Below, in pieces: positions 37,929 to 60,900 of a stretch of 64,000 nucleotides of DNA. The translations under genes and the position numbers were made by a program. The notes under the pieces were generated by a model. The model had not been told where the DNA came from, made no database searches, and worked only from the letters and a program-made list of their open reading frames with translations. Source of the DNA: Pempheris klunzingeri (taxonomy: Eukaryota > Chordata > Actinopteri > Acropomatiformes > Pempheridae); NCBI RefSeq assembly GCF_042242105.1, contig NC_092020.1:17142788-17206787 (forward strand), written 5' to 3'. Position 1 is the first letter of the stretch; each line of letters starts with the position of its first letter.

Positions 37929-38035
37929 CTCTACAAAGCGAACAGATGAGCGTCTTTCACTCGACACCAGCAGTGTGTCCGGTGGGTTTGGCCGAGAGGT
38001 AAATTCTGCAGAGGCAACGCAGCTTTAAAAGACAG
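37929..38035 (-). promoter_or_regulatory. fhl1: Candidate fhl1 promoter and noncoding first exon
   Basis: On the minus strand a TATA-like CTTTTAAAG lies at about 38022-38030. Some 95 bp downstream is a strong donor, GTAGAG|GTGAGT, with the exon ending at 37929. A start site near 37995 would give a noncoding exon of about 65 nt. No other gene needs a minus-strand promoter here, and the position between fhl1 and the slc9a6 3' end fits fhl1. This rests on signals only. Confidence 0.4.
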
Positions 38036-40390
38036 AGGGAGCAGAGAGAAAAAACCACAGGACATGAGCCAAACCTCTCTAAGCTCTCATAAACAATGAC
38101 CTCAACCAGGAATTTACAAGCTCTCTTGGTGAAGTTCTCATTGGCCCTTGACTACAAGCAAATGGGATCATGTAAAGTCATAACGTTTCTGCACCAGCGA
38201 GCTCTCTGAATTAACATTGGTGATGGAGGCAGCAGGGATCCCCACTTATGATATCAAGTATCCTCACAGCATTTTAACATCTCTGCAGTTTACAAAAGAT
38301 GGAAGAGCAGACACACTTTAGTCCTACTTTTAAATTGGCTTCACTCGTCTCCTTCTTTGGTAATGAATAGAGGAATTGCATCAAGATGACTCATTCTTAA
38401 CCCACAGTAAATACATGCAGCCTGAAAACTTAACCCTCCAACTTGATCTGTTCCAATTGCAAATGGATGATGAAAAGTCCAAAAGGTGTTCCCATTATAC
38501 AACACAGATGCCACCTTTTATATCAACAGTGTCATTGAGACCAAACAGCTAATTAAATAAATCGAATAAATGCTTGAACTACATCCAACGTGTGTCTATC
38601 CACAAAGATCAACATCTAAGACTAAGAGAGAGGTGAGAGCAGGGATGACTTGGTTTGTACAGTCTGGATGACGACATGAAGGGGGTTTATAGCTCATAAA
38701 GTAATATCTTTTGTATTTAAAGGTGTCTAAAATGTGAACTACAGCTCTATTTCCGTGCCACAACATCCAATAAACATGTCTTCTTCTCATACATAAGTAT
38801 AAAAAATTGGTAACCCCTAGCTGAATATTGGTAAAATTGATATCATGAAAACTATTGTTGCATTGGATCAATGTTGATGAGAGCCAGACGTTCGGTCTGT
38901 GCACGTCCTTCTGTCATGAACATCTGGTGGGGAATGTTTTACTGTGCACACAAGAGCTACGCCAGGTTATCATTCAATGAAAGGAGCATTTCACTAAACA
39001 AACAAGAGTCCAGTATTTATAGATGAATTCAAATGCAAAAGAAGGTTCACAGCATAAAACACCTACCTTAACCTGTTATTACGAGTCTATTTTAAAGTAA
39101 AGTAATTCATGGGAGTGAGACCATTTTTGCTTTTTGATTTAATACAATTACACAACCTGAGTGTTGAAAAAGCACCTGGTTGAATTAGAAGACAGACAGT
39201 TCAGTTGAGAAACAAATATCTGCTCAAGCTGACGCTAAGTGGCCCTTTAAAACTACTATTTCCTGCCTGGACTGTAACTCCACTATACAGACATTCTTGA
39301 GCAGACTGGAGGGAGTTGTGCCCATATTAGGAACATGTTACCTGATATTTGGCACAAATCGTGCCAGAACAAAATACCATCAGCCTTGGTGCAGGGCGTG
39401 GCTTTCATATTGACACAACTCTGCTCCTTCATCTTGGAGAAATGAGTGAAATTTGTCATATCAACATTTTTTAGGGGAGTGGGAAGATTATTGTTTGGGT
39501 TCTTTGGTTCATTTAATCACTGGCAGCAAGAAGTGGCAGAAAACCTGGGGGATGAATACATGAAGATTTGTAAGCTCACAGTTTGAAGGAGTGTTTGATC
39601 AAACTGTGAAAGAAAACATTTTTTTTTACTCACATTAAATACAGCATGAGATGAGTCATTTAGCCTTCACATCACACGAAGAGACATTTGACACATCCAA
39701 GGTCAAAACAGAAAACAATAGATCCCAGAGTTCTCCGGTCTATACTCTGGGAATGGGAAGATAAGAGACTCAAACTTGCTGAATTGTAGCTCCAGTTTTT
39801 CCCATTAGGGATCCCCAACCTTTTAAGCTTGCAAAATGAAACAGGTTACATATTGTCTACAGGCTGTAACCAGTTCAACAAAATGTGTTTTTCTTTCACT
39901 TCTAACTGAACTTTTAGAGGCCTGGAGAGAAAAATCTAGCCAGTGTTTCATAAAAAAAAAAGCAAAGAGAAAAGTCTTAATAATAAGCTGTTTTTTAAAA
40001 ATAGAAATACTGGATGTTTTTTTACTGTCACTCCGAATCATCTTACAAGCTTTCAGATTCATCATCTTTTGACCCTTGGCTGGGACCTGTGCCTCCATAT
40101 TGGGAATTACAGGTTAACCCCGCTTTAGAGAAGGCTAAACCAGCCCCAGTATGAAGCTGAGTTTATCCCGCTGCCACATTTCACAGTTATGAAGATTAGA
40201 AACTTAGCTCTTAGTATAATGTGAAAGTCCCTCCTCCGACTTATGCAACTGAAATAAAATCATTTCTGGCGCTAATCTTCTTCCATACCCCTTGTGGATG
40301 GGATGATCTCTGGAGCTCGTCATTCTTACACATCCAATAAAAAAGGAAACAAGGTAAATGAGAAGGCAAATAAAGCGAGGGCTTTAATCA
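38036..40390. other. Intergenic region between fhl1 and slc9a6
   Basis: No exon, RNA gene or clear repeat could be supported. The region lies between the candidate fhl1 promoter and the candidate slc9a6 poly(A) site and should hold upstream control sequence for fhl1. The short open stretches here show no domain similarity that I recognise. Confidence 0.5.
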
Positions 40391-40406
40391 AAAGCACAGG
40401 CTTCTG

Positions 40407-40412
40407 TTTATT
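40407..40412 (-). terminator. slc9a6: Candidate poly(A) signal of slc9a6
   Basis: The minus strand reads AATAAA about 3.7 kb after the slc9a6 stop. It is followed by CAGAAGCCTGTGCTTTTG, giving a plausible cleavage and GT-rich element. Other AATAAA copies occur closer to the stop (for example near 42261), so a shorter UTR is possible. Confidence 0.35.
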
Positions 40413-40513
40413 GACCATTGCACGCACATGAACAGGTGAGAGTATATTTACACAGATGTAAACAGTCAGTACCTGCATTACAGAGGAAAAGAGAGAGAAC
40501 ACAACATCTACCT

Positions 40514-40557
40514 TTCTCTCTCTCTCTCTCTCTCACATACACACACACACACACACA
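40514..40557. repeat. (TC)n / (AC)n compound microsatellite
   Basis: A TC run of about 21 bp is followed by an AC run of about 18 bp, in the probable slc9a6 3' UTR. Confidence 0.9.
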
Positions 40558-40963
40558 AGTATACACATCCATATACACTTGCAGGCATGAAAACATACAC
40601 ACACACGCACACAGAGAATTTGCAGTATAAAGATAGAGTGGACTGTCTGAAAACAAAAAGCACAGCAGGCCTCTTTGGTCAGCTACTTCAGACAAGATTT
40701 CCAATAATCAAAGCCTATCACAAGTCACCATTCAGAGAACAGAGAGAGAACACATACTGGCAGAGCAGTAGGCAAACACCAAAACCTACATCAGCTTTTG
40801 CAGATTTCACTTTTTTTTTTTTTAATGTGTCAGTTGAAGAGCAGTGGCACACAGTTCTGCTTATATATATATATTGTTTTTTTCCATCATCAGCTGAAAA
40901 CGAATTATTCATGCTCTGTAGAAGTAATGGCAACAGCATCCAAACAGCAATTTGTTGCACACG

Positions 40964-40998
40964 TACATACATACATACATACATACATACATACATAC
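40964..40998. repeat. (TACA)n microsatellite
   Basis: About eight to nine tandem tetranucleotide units (acatacatacat...) in the probable slc9a6 3' UTR. Confidence 0.9.
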
Positions 40999-41377
40999 AA
41001 CGTACCTGAATGGAAAAGTGATAAGATGGACTCAACCATCTCGACTGCCACTGCAATGTGGAATTCATTCTTTACAAAGTAACATCCATGAACAAACTTA
41101 ATTTCTACAGAACATTAATTAAAGATTCATTTAAGTCACATACATTTTGCTCAAGGTAAATAATATAAAAGCAGCTGTTAGATAAAACAAACAAACAAAA
41201 ACAAATATCATAGCAAAACGATAAAACATCCTCAGTGGATGAGTGCAAATTATTTTACTTTTCTTCACTTCATTGTTTCCCTTCTACAAAATAAGAATCA
41301 ATGATGACACAAATGAAAGTATGGTGGAAAGAATGAATCATTTCCTGGATAATGTGGCATCTAGAGGCATGCCTGAT

Positions 41378-41398
41378 AAAAAAAAAAAAAAAAAAAAA
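41378..41398. repeat. A21 homopolymer
   Basis: Twenty-one consecutive A on the plus strand, about 115 bp before the long CA repeat. No retroposed body was recognised next to it. Confidence 0.9.
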
Positions 41399-41512
41399 TT
41401 GTGAACACTTTCAATTGCCAAGCTCCTGCACAGCAGAAGATAACTGTGGACGGAAAAGCTTGCTCTTCCTTCCACCTCTGTATCATCCCCATCACACGAA
41501 CACACACACACG

Positions 41513-41513
<1 letters not shown>

Positions 41514-41601
<88 letters not shown>
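41514..41601. repeat. Long (CA)n microsatellite
   Basis: An uninterrupted CA tract of about 88 bp (about 44 units), preceded by shorter CA blocks broken by CGAA at 41497-41513. On the slc9a6 sense strand it is (TG)n. The length suggests a polymorphic locus. Confidence 0.95.
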
Positions 41602-41602
<1 letters not shown>

Positions 41603-42119
41603 ATCCTCCCTCATCCAGCTCTCTTTATGTTAACATCCATTTCTGTCTTTCTTTTCTCTAACCCTATCATCATCCCCTCGCATTCATTTTGCATACAACT
41701 AATTTTTTTTCCTCCCCCTTCTGTTCACCACGAAGGCGAACCACAAAACGATTGCGTTCAACTAAGTCACCATGTTCTTGAGTGTTTTCTGGCTTCTGTC
41801 CACGTCAACACAGCGTCGCCGCGGAGACGTCCCGTCAACGCTTCCTGTTAAAACCACATTAACAGCTGTTATACTCTGCCGCCGCAGGAGATCACTGAAC
41901 CCTCTGTTCCGTTTGTATACCTTCACTGAAATAACACTAAAAGTTAAATGTAACACATCCATTCATAAATACCTTTCTGATAGCATGCATTTTTTTTGCT
42001 ATAAACTCCTGTTTAACAATCAAACCATTAACCCTCAAGAAACCTATTGTGTACAGCAAAGAAAAATATCCAGCATATCAACAACTATTGTTCTATTCTG
42101 GCAATCCTCATGATAATGA

Positions 42120-42380
42120 ACTGCCACAGTGCCAACTTAAATATCTGCTCATATCCCCCCCCTTTTTTTAATGTTCCCGTCCCTGTGTACATTGTCCCTA
42201 TTTTTAAACTTAACCTTATTTAAATTGTACATACTTTTTTAGGGTATATCTTTGTCCACTAGTTTATTATTTATTGTTTTTCTTGATGTTCTATTTCTGC
42301 TGGTCTTTTACTTTTGCTTACTTGCTGTGACGCTGTGAATTTCCCCACCTTGGGACTAATAAAGGAATATCTTATCTTAT
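42120..42380 (+). repeat. Probable retrotransposon 3' end with TATCT tail
   Basis: The segment ends gacgctgtgaatttcccc, accttgggactaataaagg, then atatcttatcttattc. A TGTGAATTTCCC...AATAAAGG core followed by short TATCT repeats is a familiar 3' end of dispersed fish non-LTR elements. It is on the plus strand, opposite to slc9a6 transcription, in or beside its 3' UTR. The left limit is uncertain. Confidence 0.5.
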
Positions 42381-42412
42381 TCACTGGTTTTGTGGACCTC
42401 ATTGTATAAAAT

Positions 42413-42690
42413 CTAGGGCTGCAACAATTAGTTGATAAATTGTTGATAGTAATTTTGATAACTAATTCATCATTGGAGTACTTTTCTTGCATCCACCTTC
42501 TCAAGTGTAAATATGTTTTTTTTGGTCTTCCATGATTACAGTGATCCTCTTTGGGTTGTAAACTGTTGATAAGACAAAACATGACATTTAAATAAGTCAG
42601 CTAAAGCTCTGGGGAATTATCATGAGCATTTTTCACTATTGTTGGAAACTTTGTAGACCTAACAATTAACCAATTATACAAAAATATAGT
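42413..42690. mobile_element. Fragment of a hAT-type MITE (GGGCTGCAAC family)
   Basis: The left end TAGGGCTGCAACAATTAGTTG, followed by alternating TTGATA / GATAACTA blocks, matches the start of a common teleost non-autonomous hAT repeat, as I recall it. The right part (acctaacaattaaccaatta) is a decayed counterpart. There is no coding capacity, and the family and limits need a repeat library. Confidence 0.45.
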
Positions 42691-44073
42691 CAAAGTAATC
42701 ATTGGTCTCCATAATTACCCTAATAAAATCACATACATTCAATTTTGGAAAATTATACTCACAAAATCACTTGTGTGCTACCAAAAATGTGGTACCAAGT
42801 TATTTTAGTTATTTTAGTTTCTTTAGTGTCAAATTCATGTATCTTTAAGCATTTTTCAAGTTCATTTAATGAGAAAAGTCTAGACATCAATGCAAGATTG
42901 TAATAGAAAATGTACGCACAAAGCTAAATGTGTATGACAAATATGATTCTGCTTAAAGGAATTAAGCTCCATTCCAAAAAGAATACAAAACACTTTAAGG
43001 TTGTCTGCATTCAGTTTCACAAAATGTCAAAATGCAGGACAGAAATGGCACAAAGCTTTCTCAGCAAGAACTCATTTGGATCTCGTCAGATCATCAGCCC
43101 TTCGTTCTGCTGTGAGCAGCAGAACTATCAGCTTCTAAAATAAGGTGTAAAGTCCCTCTCTAAGTCACAGTCCAAGGTCATTGGGAGAGATCCACAACTT
43201 TGACTGCCAGGTTACACTGCATCAGTGGCATTACATTGTTACACACTATTTACAGGCGATATAGCACACTCTGACAGCCCAAACACCCACTGAATATATT
43301 GCTACCTTATGGAGTGTCTGTTTAGTTTTTTGTAATTTTTCTCTTTTTTACAAAGGAAAACTAAAACTGCATGGCTTCTCATACCGAACTGGCTCTGCTT
43401 CCCAGAGCTGATCAAGTATGGGCTGCCAGGCTTAAAACTACAATTCCCAGGCACTTGATTGTAACAAAATGTACAGTAAAGTTGTCCACTGGGTCAACAT
43501 GCCTCTGATGCACAGAGAGAAGGCAGCAACATTCAAGGTCAGACCCAAAACACAAAAGCCCTCAACTTCCCACACAAAGAAAACAACAAGCATCCTCAGC
43601 ATGCATATCAAAGTTATAGTACTCTTGTGATATACTGTACATCGACAAATTAGCTAGTGGTTGGTACTTGCATTTACACACTAACACATGCTGCTAGACC
43701 TCTGTGCAATGCTACAGTAAGGTGACTGACACGCAACTTTAAGCCAAACTAAGAGAAAATGACTTTCAATTGAATATCAAAAAACCCTGCAAATAAATAA
43801 GACTATATTACACTTATGGCAGATGCCAAAAAGGTATGGAAACAAGCAGAATGAGAATGAGGTAGAGACAGTGATTTGCCACAAGAGGATGTCAGAAAAT
43901 GTAACTGGGATAATGTGTGGAAAAATAGCAAGTGGAATGAAGGTGCGAGAGCAAAAGAGAAAAAAGTGTGAAGAGAAGAGTGAAAGACGGAGTGTCAGGT
44001 ACTGCTCTCTTGCTTGATGGCTCGGGTCAGTTTGAGTCGGACGGTTGTCTGGGTCTGCGATGGAGGACTGTCT

Positions 44074-53809
<9,736 letters not shown>

Positions 53810-53934
53810 GTCGGCTGGTCGGCGGCCAAATGCTGCAATGTCGTCGTAGAAAACAGCGAACTTTGTGCAAATATTACTCACGAACAAGGGGGAGTAGACA
53901 GCAGAAAGACGACAGCAACAGAGGAATCGAAAAC

Positions 53935-54911
53935 CCGGAAGTGAAAACTTTTTTTCTTTTTCCAGAAAGTGTACCATTTTATTTCAACGTAAAAGCACCA
54001 TGGCGGGATGTTGCTGGTTTAAATCAACTCTTGCTGGTAAATCTTAGCGTCACATATTGTGTTGAATTGATACGACTTGTAAATGAACGTAGATATAGAT
54101 TTGGTCGTTTTTCACAGAGTAATTACATAGCTAATGATAGCAGTTCTAATTGCGGGCTCTTATTATGAAATATCCAATTTTCACCAATCTGAACAGGAAG
54201 TGAAATGAATAGCTGTATAGTTTATCTGTTTCTGTTATTTTGACCGACGTGGCTTTTGTGCGAATTTACAATTGAATTGTCAACAAAACAAAATAAAATA
54301 AAATATTTTTTTGGAGAAAAAAAATACGATGAATATACAATACAGTACAATACAATTCGTATTTTGCCAATATCGTTTTTTGTAATGATGGGTTTGTTTT
54401 GCTGTCAATGCATATAGTATAACTATGCCAAAACAGCTAACTACATGTTTTATATTTTTCTAAATTGGTGATATTTGATAATCAAGCTTTCCCCGAAACT
54501 CGTCAGTCGAACAAGTCTCGCGATACAGCACAGATGACGGGAAGTAATGTGATGTTCAAGTTCTCGGATAATTGTCTTATGGATGTAAATTTCATACGAA
54601 TTCATGCTATTCTTTAATTTATGAAGTCAGTGGGCTCAAACAACTACATTTATACACTTTAGAGCTATACTGGAAGGTATTAATGCTTTCTGAGCACAGT
54701 TAGTCAGCAAGCATTGTAAAGAAGGGCTGCTAAAGAGTGTGTTGCAAAAGTCGTAGGTTTACAATTTCCGAGGAGAACTTGAATGCCACAAGAGTCTATA
54801 CAATCGCCATTGGCATTTTAGATAAGACCATTGCTACGCTAGCGAGTGTAGCTGAGCTGTGTCGGTTTTAATCACCGTCGTCATATTTACTCTTTCCTTT
54901 TATCATTTCAG
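53935..54911. promoter_or_regulatory. Divergent promoter region between slc9a6 and taf7
   Basis: The two genes are head to head, with start codons at 53809 (minus) and 54946 (plus). The interval has no TATA box in a useful place. It has GGAAGT ETS-type motifs (53935-53943, 54195-54202, 54539-54545) and TCTCGCGA at 54516-54523, a motif known from TATA-less housekeeping promoters. CTTTTATCATTTCAG ending at 54911 resembles a splice acceptor, so taf7 may have a 5' noncoding exon inside this interval. Confidence 0.55.
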
Positions 54912-54945
54912 CACATTCATGCGGCTGCACTAAACTAAAAGGAAG

Positions 54946-57900
54946 ATGACATCTAAATTGAAAGGTACGTTAAAAGATCCCGTGCCATTTATCCAGTCTA
55001 TCGGTACTAACGTTGCTAAGCTAAAGATAGCTAGCCCTCTCATTTGTAAACATAACCTTACCGCGCCTCTGCTGGCACAGTTTTTGTTGTAATGAATTCA
55101 CTATAATAAAAATAACAGAATACAATTACTAGGATTTGGAAGCTTCAAGATGTGTTCCCCATTTAAAGTTAGTGACCTTTCTTCCATGGTTGTCTGAATA
55201 ATGTGCGATACGTTGTAAACCTGCAACATTTGCTTAACGTTACCGGTACACAAACTGTGACAGATTACATTATAATAACGTAGGATTTCTAAGTAATTAG
55301 CACTTCATATGAAATGAAATCCAGGTTTACCTTAATCGGCTAGTCCTAGTTCACACACGTGATTTACCCCTTCTATCGGCAAAACACAGGGATCATTACT
55401 TCATACTAAGATGTAACAAATTTTTCTATTGAACTAATGATACAAGTAATACTTCTTAGTGATAGTGATAGTATAATAAGAATATAAAATCTCCAGTACT
55501 AAAATGGAATAGAAATATTAGGATAGGATGAGCATCTAAAGTTGGTGAGTTCATGGAGCACTTTTGATTTAGTGTTTTTATCGATAGTTAGCAGTTTTAA
55601 GTAAAGCTCCAAGAGGCCTGCTTTGATTGAAGGGCCTTAGATGAAATGGGTCACAAGACCATTCAAGCAGTAACATGCTATATAACATCTGGTGGTTCAA
55701 AATTTAATACGTAAACGAGATAGATTGAACTGTGTAGCTGCACAAGTCAAGTGCTACATTGAAGTTTTTTAAGTACATACCAAGCAACAAGGAAGCTATT
55801 TCACCATTTTGTTCATAGTGATGTGCTTTGATTCTAGTTGGGAAGGTTGGATCCAAGAATAAAGAGGATGCTCCTTATGAGTTGGAGAGCCAGTTTGTCC
55901 TGAGGCTTCCTTTGGTGAGACTGTAGTACATGATCAAACCAATTATTTATATAAACTTCAATGTTACTTTGCTGAAAACGATGTGGATTCATCTTTTTTC
56001 ATTTACAGGAGTATGCCTCAACAGTAAGAAGGATTGCCCAGTCTAGCAGTATGAACATGAAAGACAGACTCACCATCGAGTTGCACCGTAAGCTGATTTA
56101 TCAGTTGTATGAGTTCTGGTGGCAATTGGTCTAACTTTTTAAGCTTGTTGATATACAGTACTAATGACAACATTAACTGACGTGCCATGGTCTTTAGTAT
56201 GAAATAATCTTTGGCAATCGATGTTGTACATATTTTGCAGCTTTATTTGTGCACTCTTTTTTTCAACTTAACAGTGATTGCCGTGTCCTTATGTCAATGG
56301 CTACCTCTGCCTCATATATGTCATCATAATCACAATCATGTTTTCTCTGTTATTTGTAGCTGATGGTCGTCATGGCATAGTGAGAGTAGACCGCGTCCCT
56401 CTGGCCTGCAAATTGGTGGATCTGCCCTGCATGATTGAGTCTCTGAAAACGGTGGACAAGAAGACATTTTACAAGACTGCTGATGTCTGCCAGGTAATCC
56501 TCTACCATGGCAATAAAGTTAGGACGCCATCTTCACTGGTTACAGTTCTTGTTGGTCAAGTTTAGATTTACGATTGTGAATTTTAAAGTACAGCTACACC
56601 GTGGCAGTAAGCTTAAGATGTGATATTCATTAGGAACATGTGTCGTTATCAACATTGGATACATAATTGTTTTTAAGTTTAGGATACTTATTGTGAATAA
56701 AAAGTACTTTTTTTTTTTACAAATTGACAGCTACATTAACAATAAAAATAAGGTTTTGTCACAGCTTTTGTTTTTCATTGTAATACTGTAATACAACAGC
56801 GTGAATCAGCAGAATGCATCATTTACCAATCATTTCTGCATCCATGGGTTAGATGCTGGTGTGTACACTAGATGGAGACCTTTACCCTCCTTTAGAGGAG
56901 CCAACTGGCACCGACCCTAAGAGCAAGAAGAAGGACAAAGACAAGGACAAGAAATTCGTTTGGAACCACGGCAGTAAGTCGACAAATGTCTATGCACAAC
57001 AGTTGGAGCTGTTGGTGCTAAAAACGTGGCACATCAGCATTTCAGTAAGCAGCATTGTTTACCTTCTGCAGCTGATTGAACCATTTGAACTTCACTAATC
57101 ATGTTGATTTGGTCTCCAGTCACCTGCCCTCTGAAGAACACACGCAAGAGAAGATTTCGGAAGACTGCGAAAAAGAAGGTTTTGACATTTTCATTTCCCC
57201 ATCAGCACCCGCCTCGCTTCCTTTATCCGTCCTTTTAGCATCCCGTCTGATGATCCATCTCTTTCCTAGGCTCTCTTCCAACAAGACATTTACATTTCAT
57301 AAAACAGGAACTGTGGTGAAGTGAAAACTAAGATTTACATACAAATAAAGCCTTTCCATCTTAGTTTGCCCCAAAGGCATGCAAAAAAAAGCAATTTCAC
57401 TATTGCTTTGATCAAAATGAAAGCAAGTATGCTTGAGCACACTTCTACTTTGTCTTCAGAATAAATCTTCCTGAAGATGCAGAGCTGAGCCATATTGATT
57501 TGGCTCCTTCTGTTTTTAATCGCTAATGTGCTTCCTGGCATGTGGCCAGCTGCTACCTGTGTGTGCGTGTGTGTGTGTGACAGAGAGAGGGAGAGAGAAA
57601 TGCTGCTAACGCTACATGTAACGCAATCTCTTGCTCTCTCTCGCTCTTGCAGTACATTGAATCTCCTGATGTGGAAAAAGAGGTGAAGAGATTGCTGAGC
57701 ACTGACGCTGAGGCGGTCAGTGTTCGTATCCTTTTAAATGCCTACAGTTGTTCTGCACATCCATCTTGCGAAGCCTAAAAAGCTAGCAAACCAGTTGTTT
57801 AACCAACCAAAACAACATTTGTGTGTATCCCATACAACAGCAAGCATAGGCATGTAATGTGAAATGAGATGGAAATGTTTGTGTATGTATAAGCTAACCC

Positions 57901-60900
57901 CACGCCATGACTTTAGCATTTAAGAAGCATCAATTACTTGGAACTTATTTGTCTTTTTAGGACAAATATAAGATCACTCCCGCCTAACATCCAAAATAGG
58001 TTAATCTAAGGCCCAAGCAGGTGTCCTGGCTCCTGCTTGGCTCACCTGACTTGACTGTCTAATGCCTATGTGAAAGAGATGCACTTTGCAAGGAGGCTAT
58101 TAGTGCTCTAATGAAACTCTAAACTTGCCTGGCAGAATAAGAGCACAGCATGGCCGCTTTGAGTGGCTGCTTGCTGTGTGTTAATTGAGATGGACTGTTC
58201 ATTATCATTGCTTAGTTGGCCATGGTGAAGCTGGGTTCTAATTATAGTTTTAGCATTTGCACACAGCAGCAGACATACACATGACACACTAATGTGAATG
58301 TTAATGAATGTTAAAGTTAAGACAGTTCCAGTGGACCGTCATCTGGTTTTTACCTTTGAAGTCTACTTCAAAGAAGAGTTTGTGGAAAGTGAGAGTTTTG
58401 AAAGACCATGAGCTGTGTCTTTTGGTGTAGGGCTCCTAAAAAGTTGAGAGGAATCTACAGAGAGTACGTTGATCTTAATCCACAATGTTCAGGGTGGGAA
58501 ATCATAGCAGAAGATGAGTCCAAGGAAGCAGATCAGCACGGCTCTCTGGGCAACCTGGACTCCTCCCCTGGCACCTCAGGCCACAAGATGGGTCATGGGT
58601 CCTCTGGTAAGTGAAACATGTTCTACATGAGTAAATCACAAGGAATAAGATGGTAGAATGCCGGTTCCTCCACTCTCTTGAAGCTGAAAAAGGCTGTATA
58701 TTGTTATCTTGACTACATGGCCTGAAATAAAAAGCAATAAAGCCTGATCAACAATGTATTTTTGAGGCTAATGCAGATATTTATACTTGAGAGTTGATGA
58801 TAGATCTCTTAAATTTTTTATATTTTATATATATTTATATTTTTTTTATAATATTACATAATTATGCAATATGAATATACATTGTTTGATAAGGATTCCT
58901 TAACTTTGCAAGGAATATGACCGAGATATACCCTAAGTGAGACAATTTATATTAAGAAAATACACTTGTAAGTGCTCTCTAATTATCTAATAATGTAATG
59001 GAAACATTGTTTCTTAACTATCTCAAGCATATTTTTGGCATATCTGTACTACAATTTCCTGTTGCTCATTGTCCATCATATACGTTAATACTGACATACA
59101 GTACCTGGTCGAGCTCTTTATGTGCAGCTGCTTTGAAATGACACAGTTAGCTCTTCTGATTGGCCTGAGTGCTGAACAGTGGTTTCTTTAATACTCTCAT
59201 TCCCTCACCAGCAAAGGTTTCCTTCTTCATTTTCAACATGCACACCACCCTTGTCGTGCTTGATAGCCTCTGCCCCAGTGGTTTTGAAATGGAAATAGGC
59301 TGCACCAAGCATTAGTTACTCTTCAGCTGTATTTTTGGCTGCAGATTCTCCACAGGACCTTCCTAGTACCTAGGTGTACAGTGCAAGTATGCTGGCACTT
59401 ATAGGTGCAGAGTGAGCGATGTATGTTAGTGTCTCAACTAATATTACTCTAAAAAATGTGGTAGCGCAGAGATTTCAAGAACAAAATCATTTGAAAACCA
59501 CTTGTTGGCTGCCAGCTGTATGAACATTCGGCGTTAGAGCACACACTTTTTCTTTGCTATGCAAGAAAAGCTGTTCATAACCTCATGAGTAGGCTCAGGG
59601 TTGGGAATGCACATCAATCATACCTGCTTTATTTAATCCGAGACCATATCCCTGACACATTCTGTTTTTTTTTTAGATTGTTGGCTCTGTGACCCAGTTC
59701 AAACCCAAGCAAGTGTTCTATATTGCTGCTGCTTCCATCTCTGTGTCCATGTTAATAACACTAATGTGTGTTCCGCTTGGCCAGCCCAGCGCGACGAACT
59801 GAGGGAGATCTTCAACGACATCAGCAGCTCCAGTGAGGATGAGGAGGACGAAGGGGACCGGCATGAGGACGAGGACCTGAATATCATGGACACGGAAGAT
59901 GATCTGGTCCGACAGCTCCAAGACAAACTCAATGAGTCTGATTCTGCACAGCATGAAAGTGATAGAAACAACCAGATAGGTGAGAGGATATCAGGGTTTC
60001 TTCGCAAATCTGAAAATCTATATAAAATATGTCTGAAAATGTACAGGTTTCGCCGAATATTGTTTTTTTTTATTTTTTTTTTATTGGAATTATTTTTTAT
60101 TGGAAGTTTTTTTTATTTAGACCCAAAACAATTAATCAGGTAATCATTTAATAATCTTCTCAAGGAAAAATCGAAATATTTGTAGGTTCAGGGTTCTCAA
60201 ATGTCAGCATTTGCTGCTCTCTCATTCTTTTTATATAATTTTAAATGTAATATTTGTAGGTTCTGGACTGCTGGTTGGACAAATAACACAATTTCACAAT
60301 GTCACCTTGGACTATGGGAACATGTGATGTGTTGCATGGTGTAATATTTGACTAATAGTTGTAGTCAAAAATACAATTTACATTATTTATCAAACTGTTT
60401 CCAGTTTGAAAATTCAGGTCTGAAAAAAGTGGCACACTGTAAATGACATAAACATAGAAACACCTCGATACAGGACCTATAGATGTTTGCCCACATGGTG
60501 GGAGGTGCGTATTCACATACATATGTTCTGAAATAGAGCATGTGTGCATGCATGCATGTGTAAGCTGCTCTGGAAAGTGTGTGTGTGTGTGCGAACGTGC
60601 AAGTATGTATATCTAGATGGATGAAGTGCAGCATTGTAATTATGCAGTCCTTCATGCTGTGTTTGCGACTTGCATTTACACCTCGGTGTGAATGCTGATT
60701 CTTTCAGCCGACTTACCCGACATATCAACAGTCTTTAATCTTTCAGACGTTGCAATCACAGCTGAGGACTTGGCATGCTGATTTCAGAACGGACTTGTAG
60801 ATCAGAGACAGTTCGACATTGTATTAAATCAAACACCACCAGATACTTGTCAAAGCAGAGGCAAGGCAAGTTTATTTGTATAGCACATTTTAACAAGGCA

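Noticed and set aside
41338..41661. Open reading frames of repeated Thr-His or Cys-Val
   Set aside because: They are produced entirely by the (CA)n microsatellite.
58408..58492. Open frame running directly into taf7 exon 8 (APKKLRGIYREYVDLNPQ)
   Set aside because: It is intronic read-through. The TAF7 family goes straight from AEAVSV to RWEIIAEDE, and the U12 branch site lies inside this stretch.
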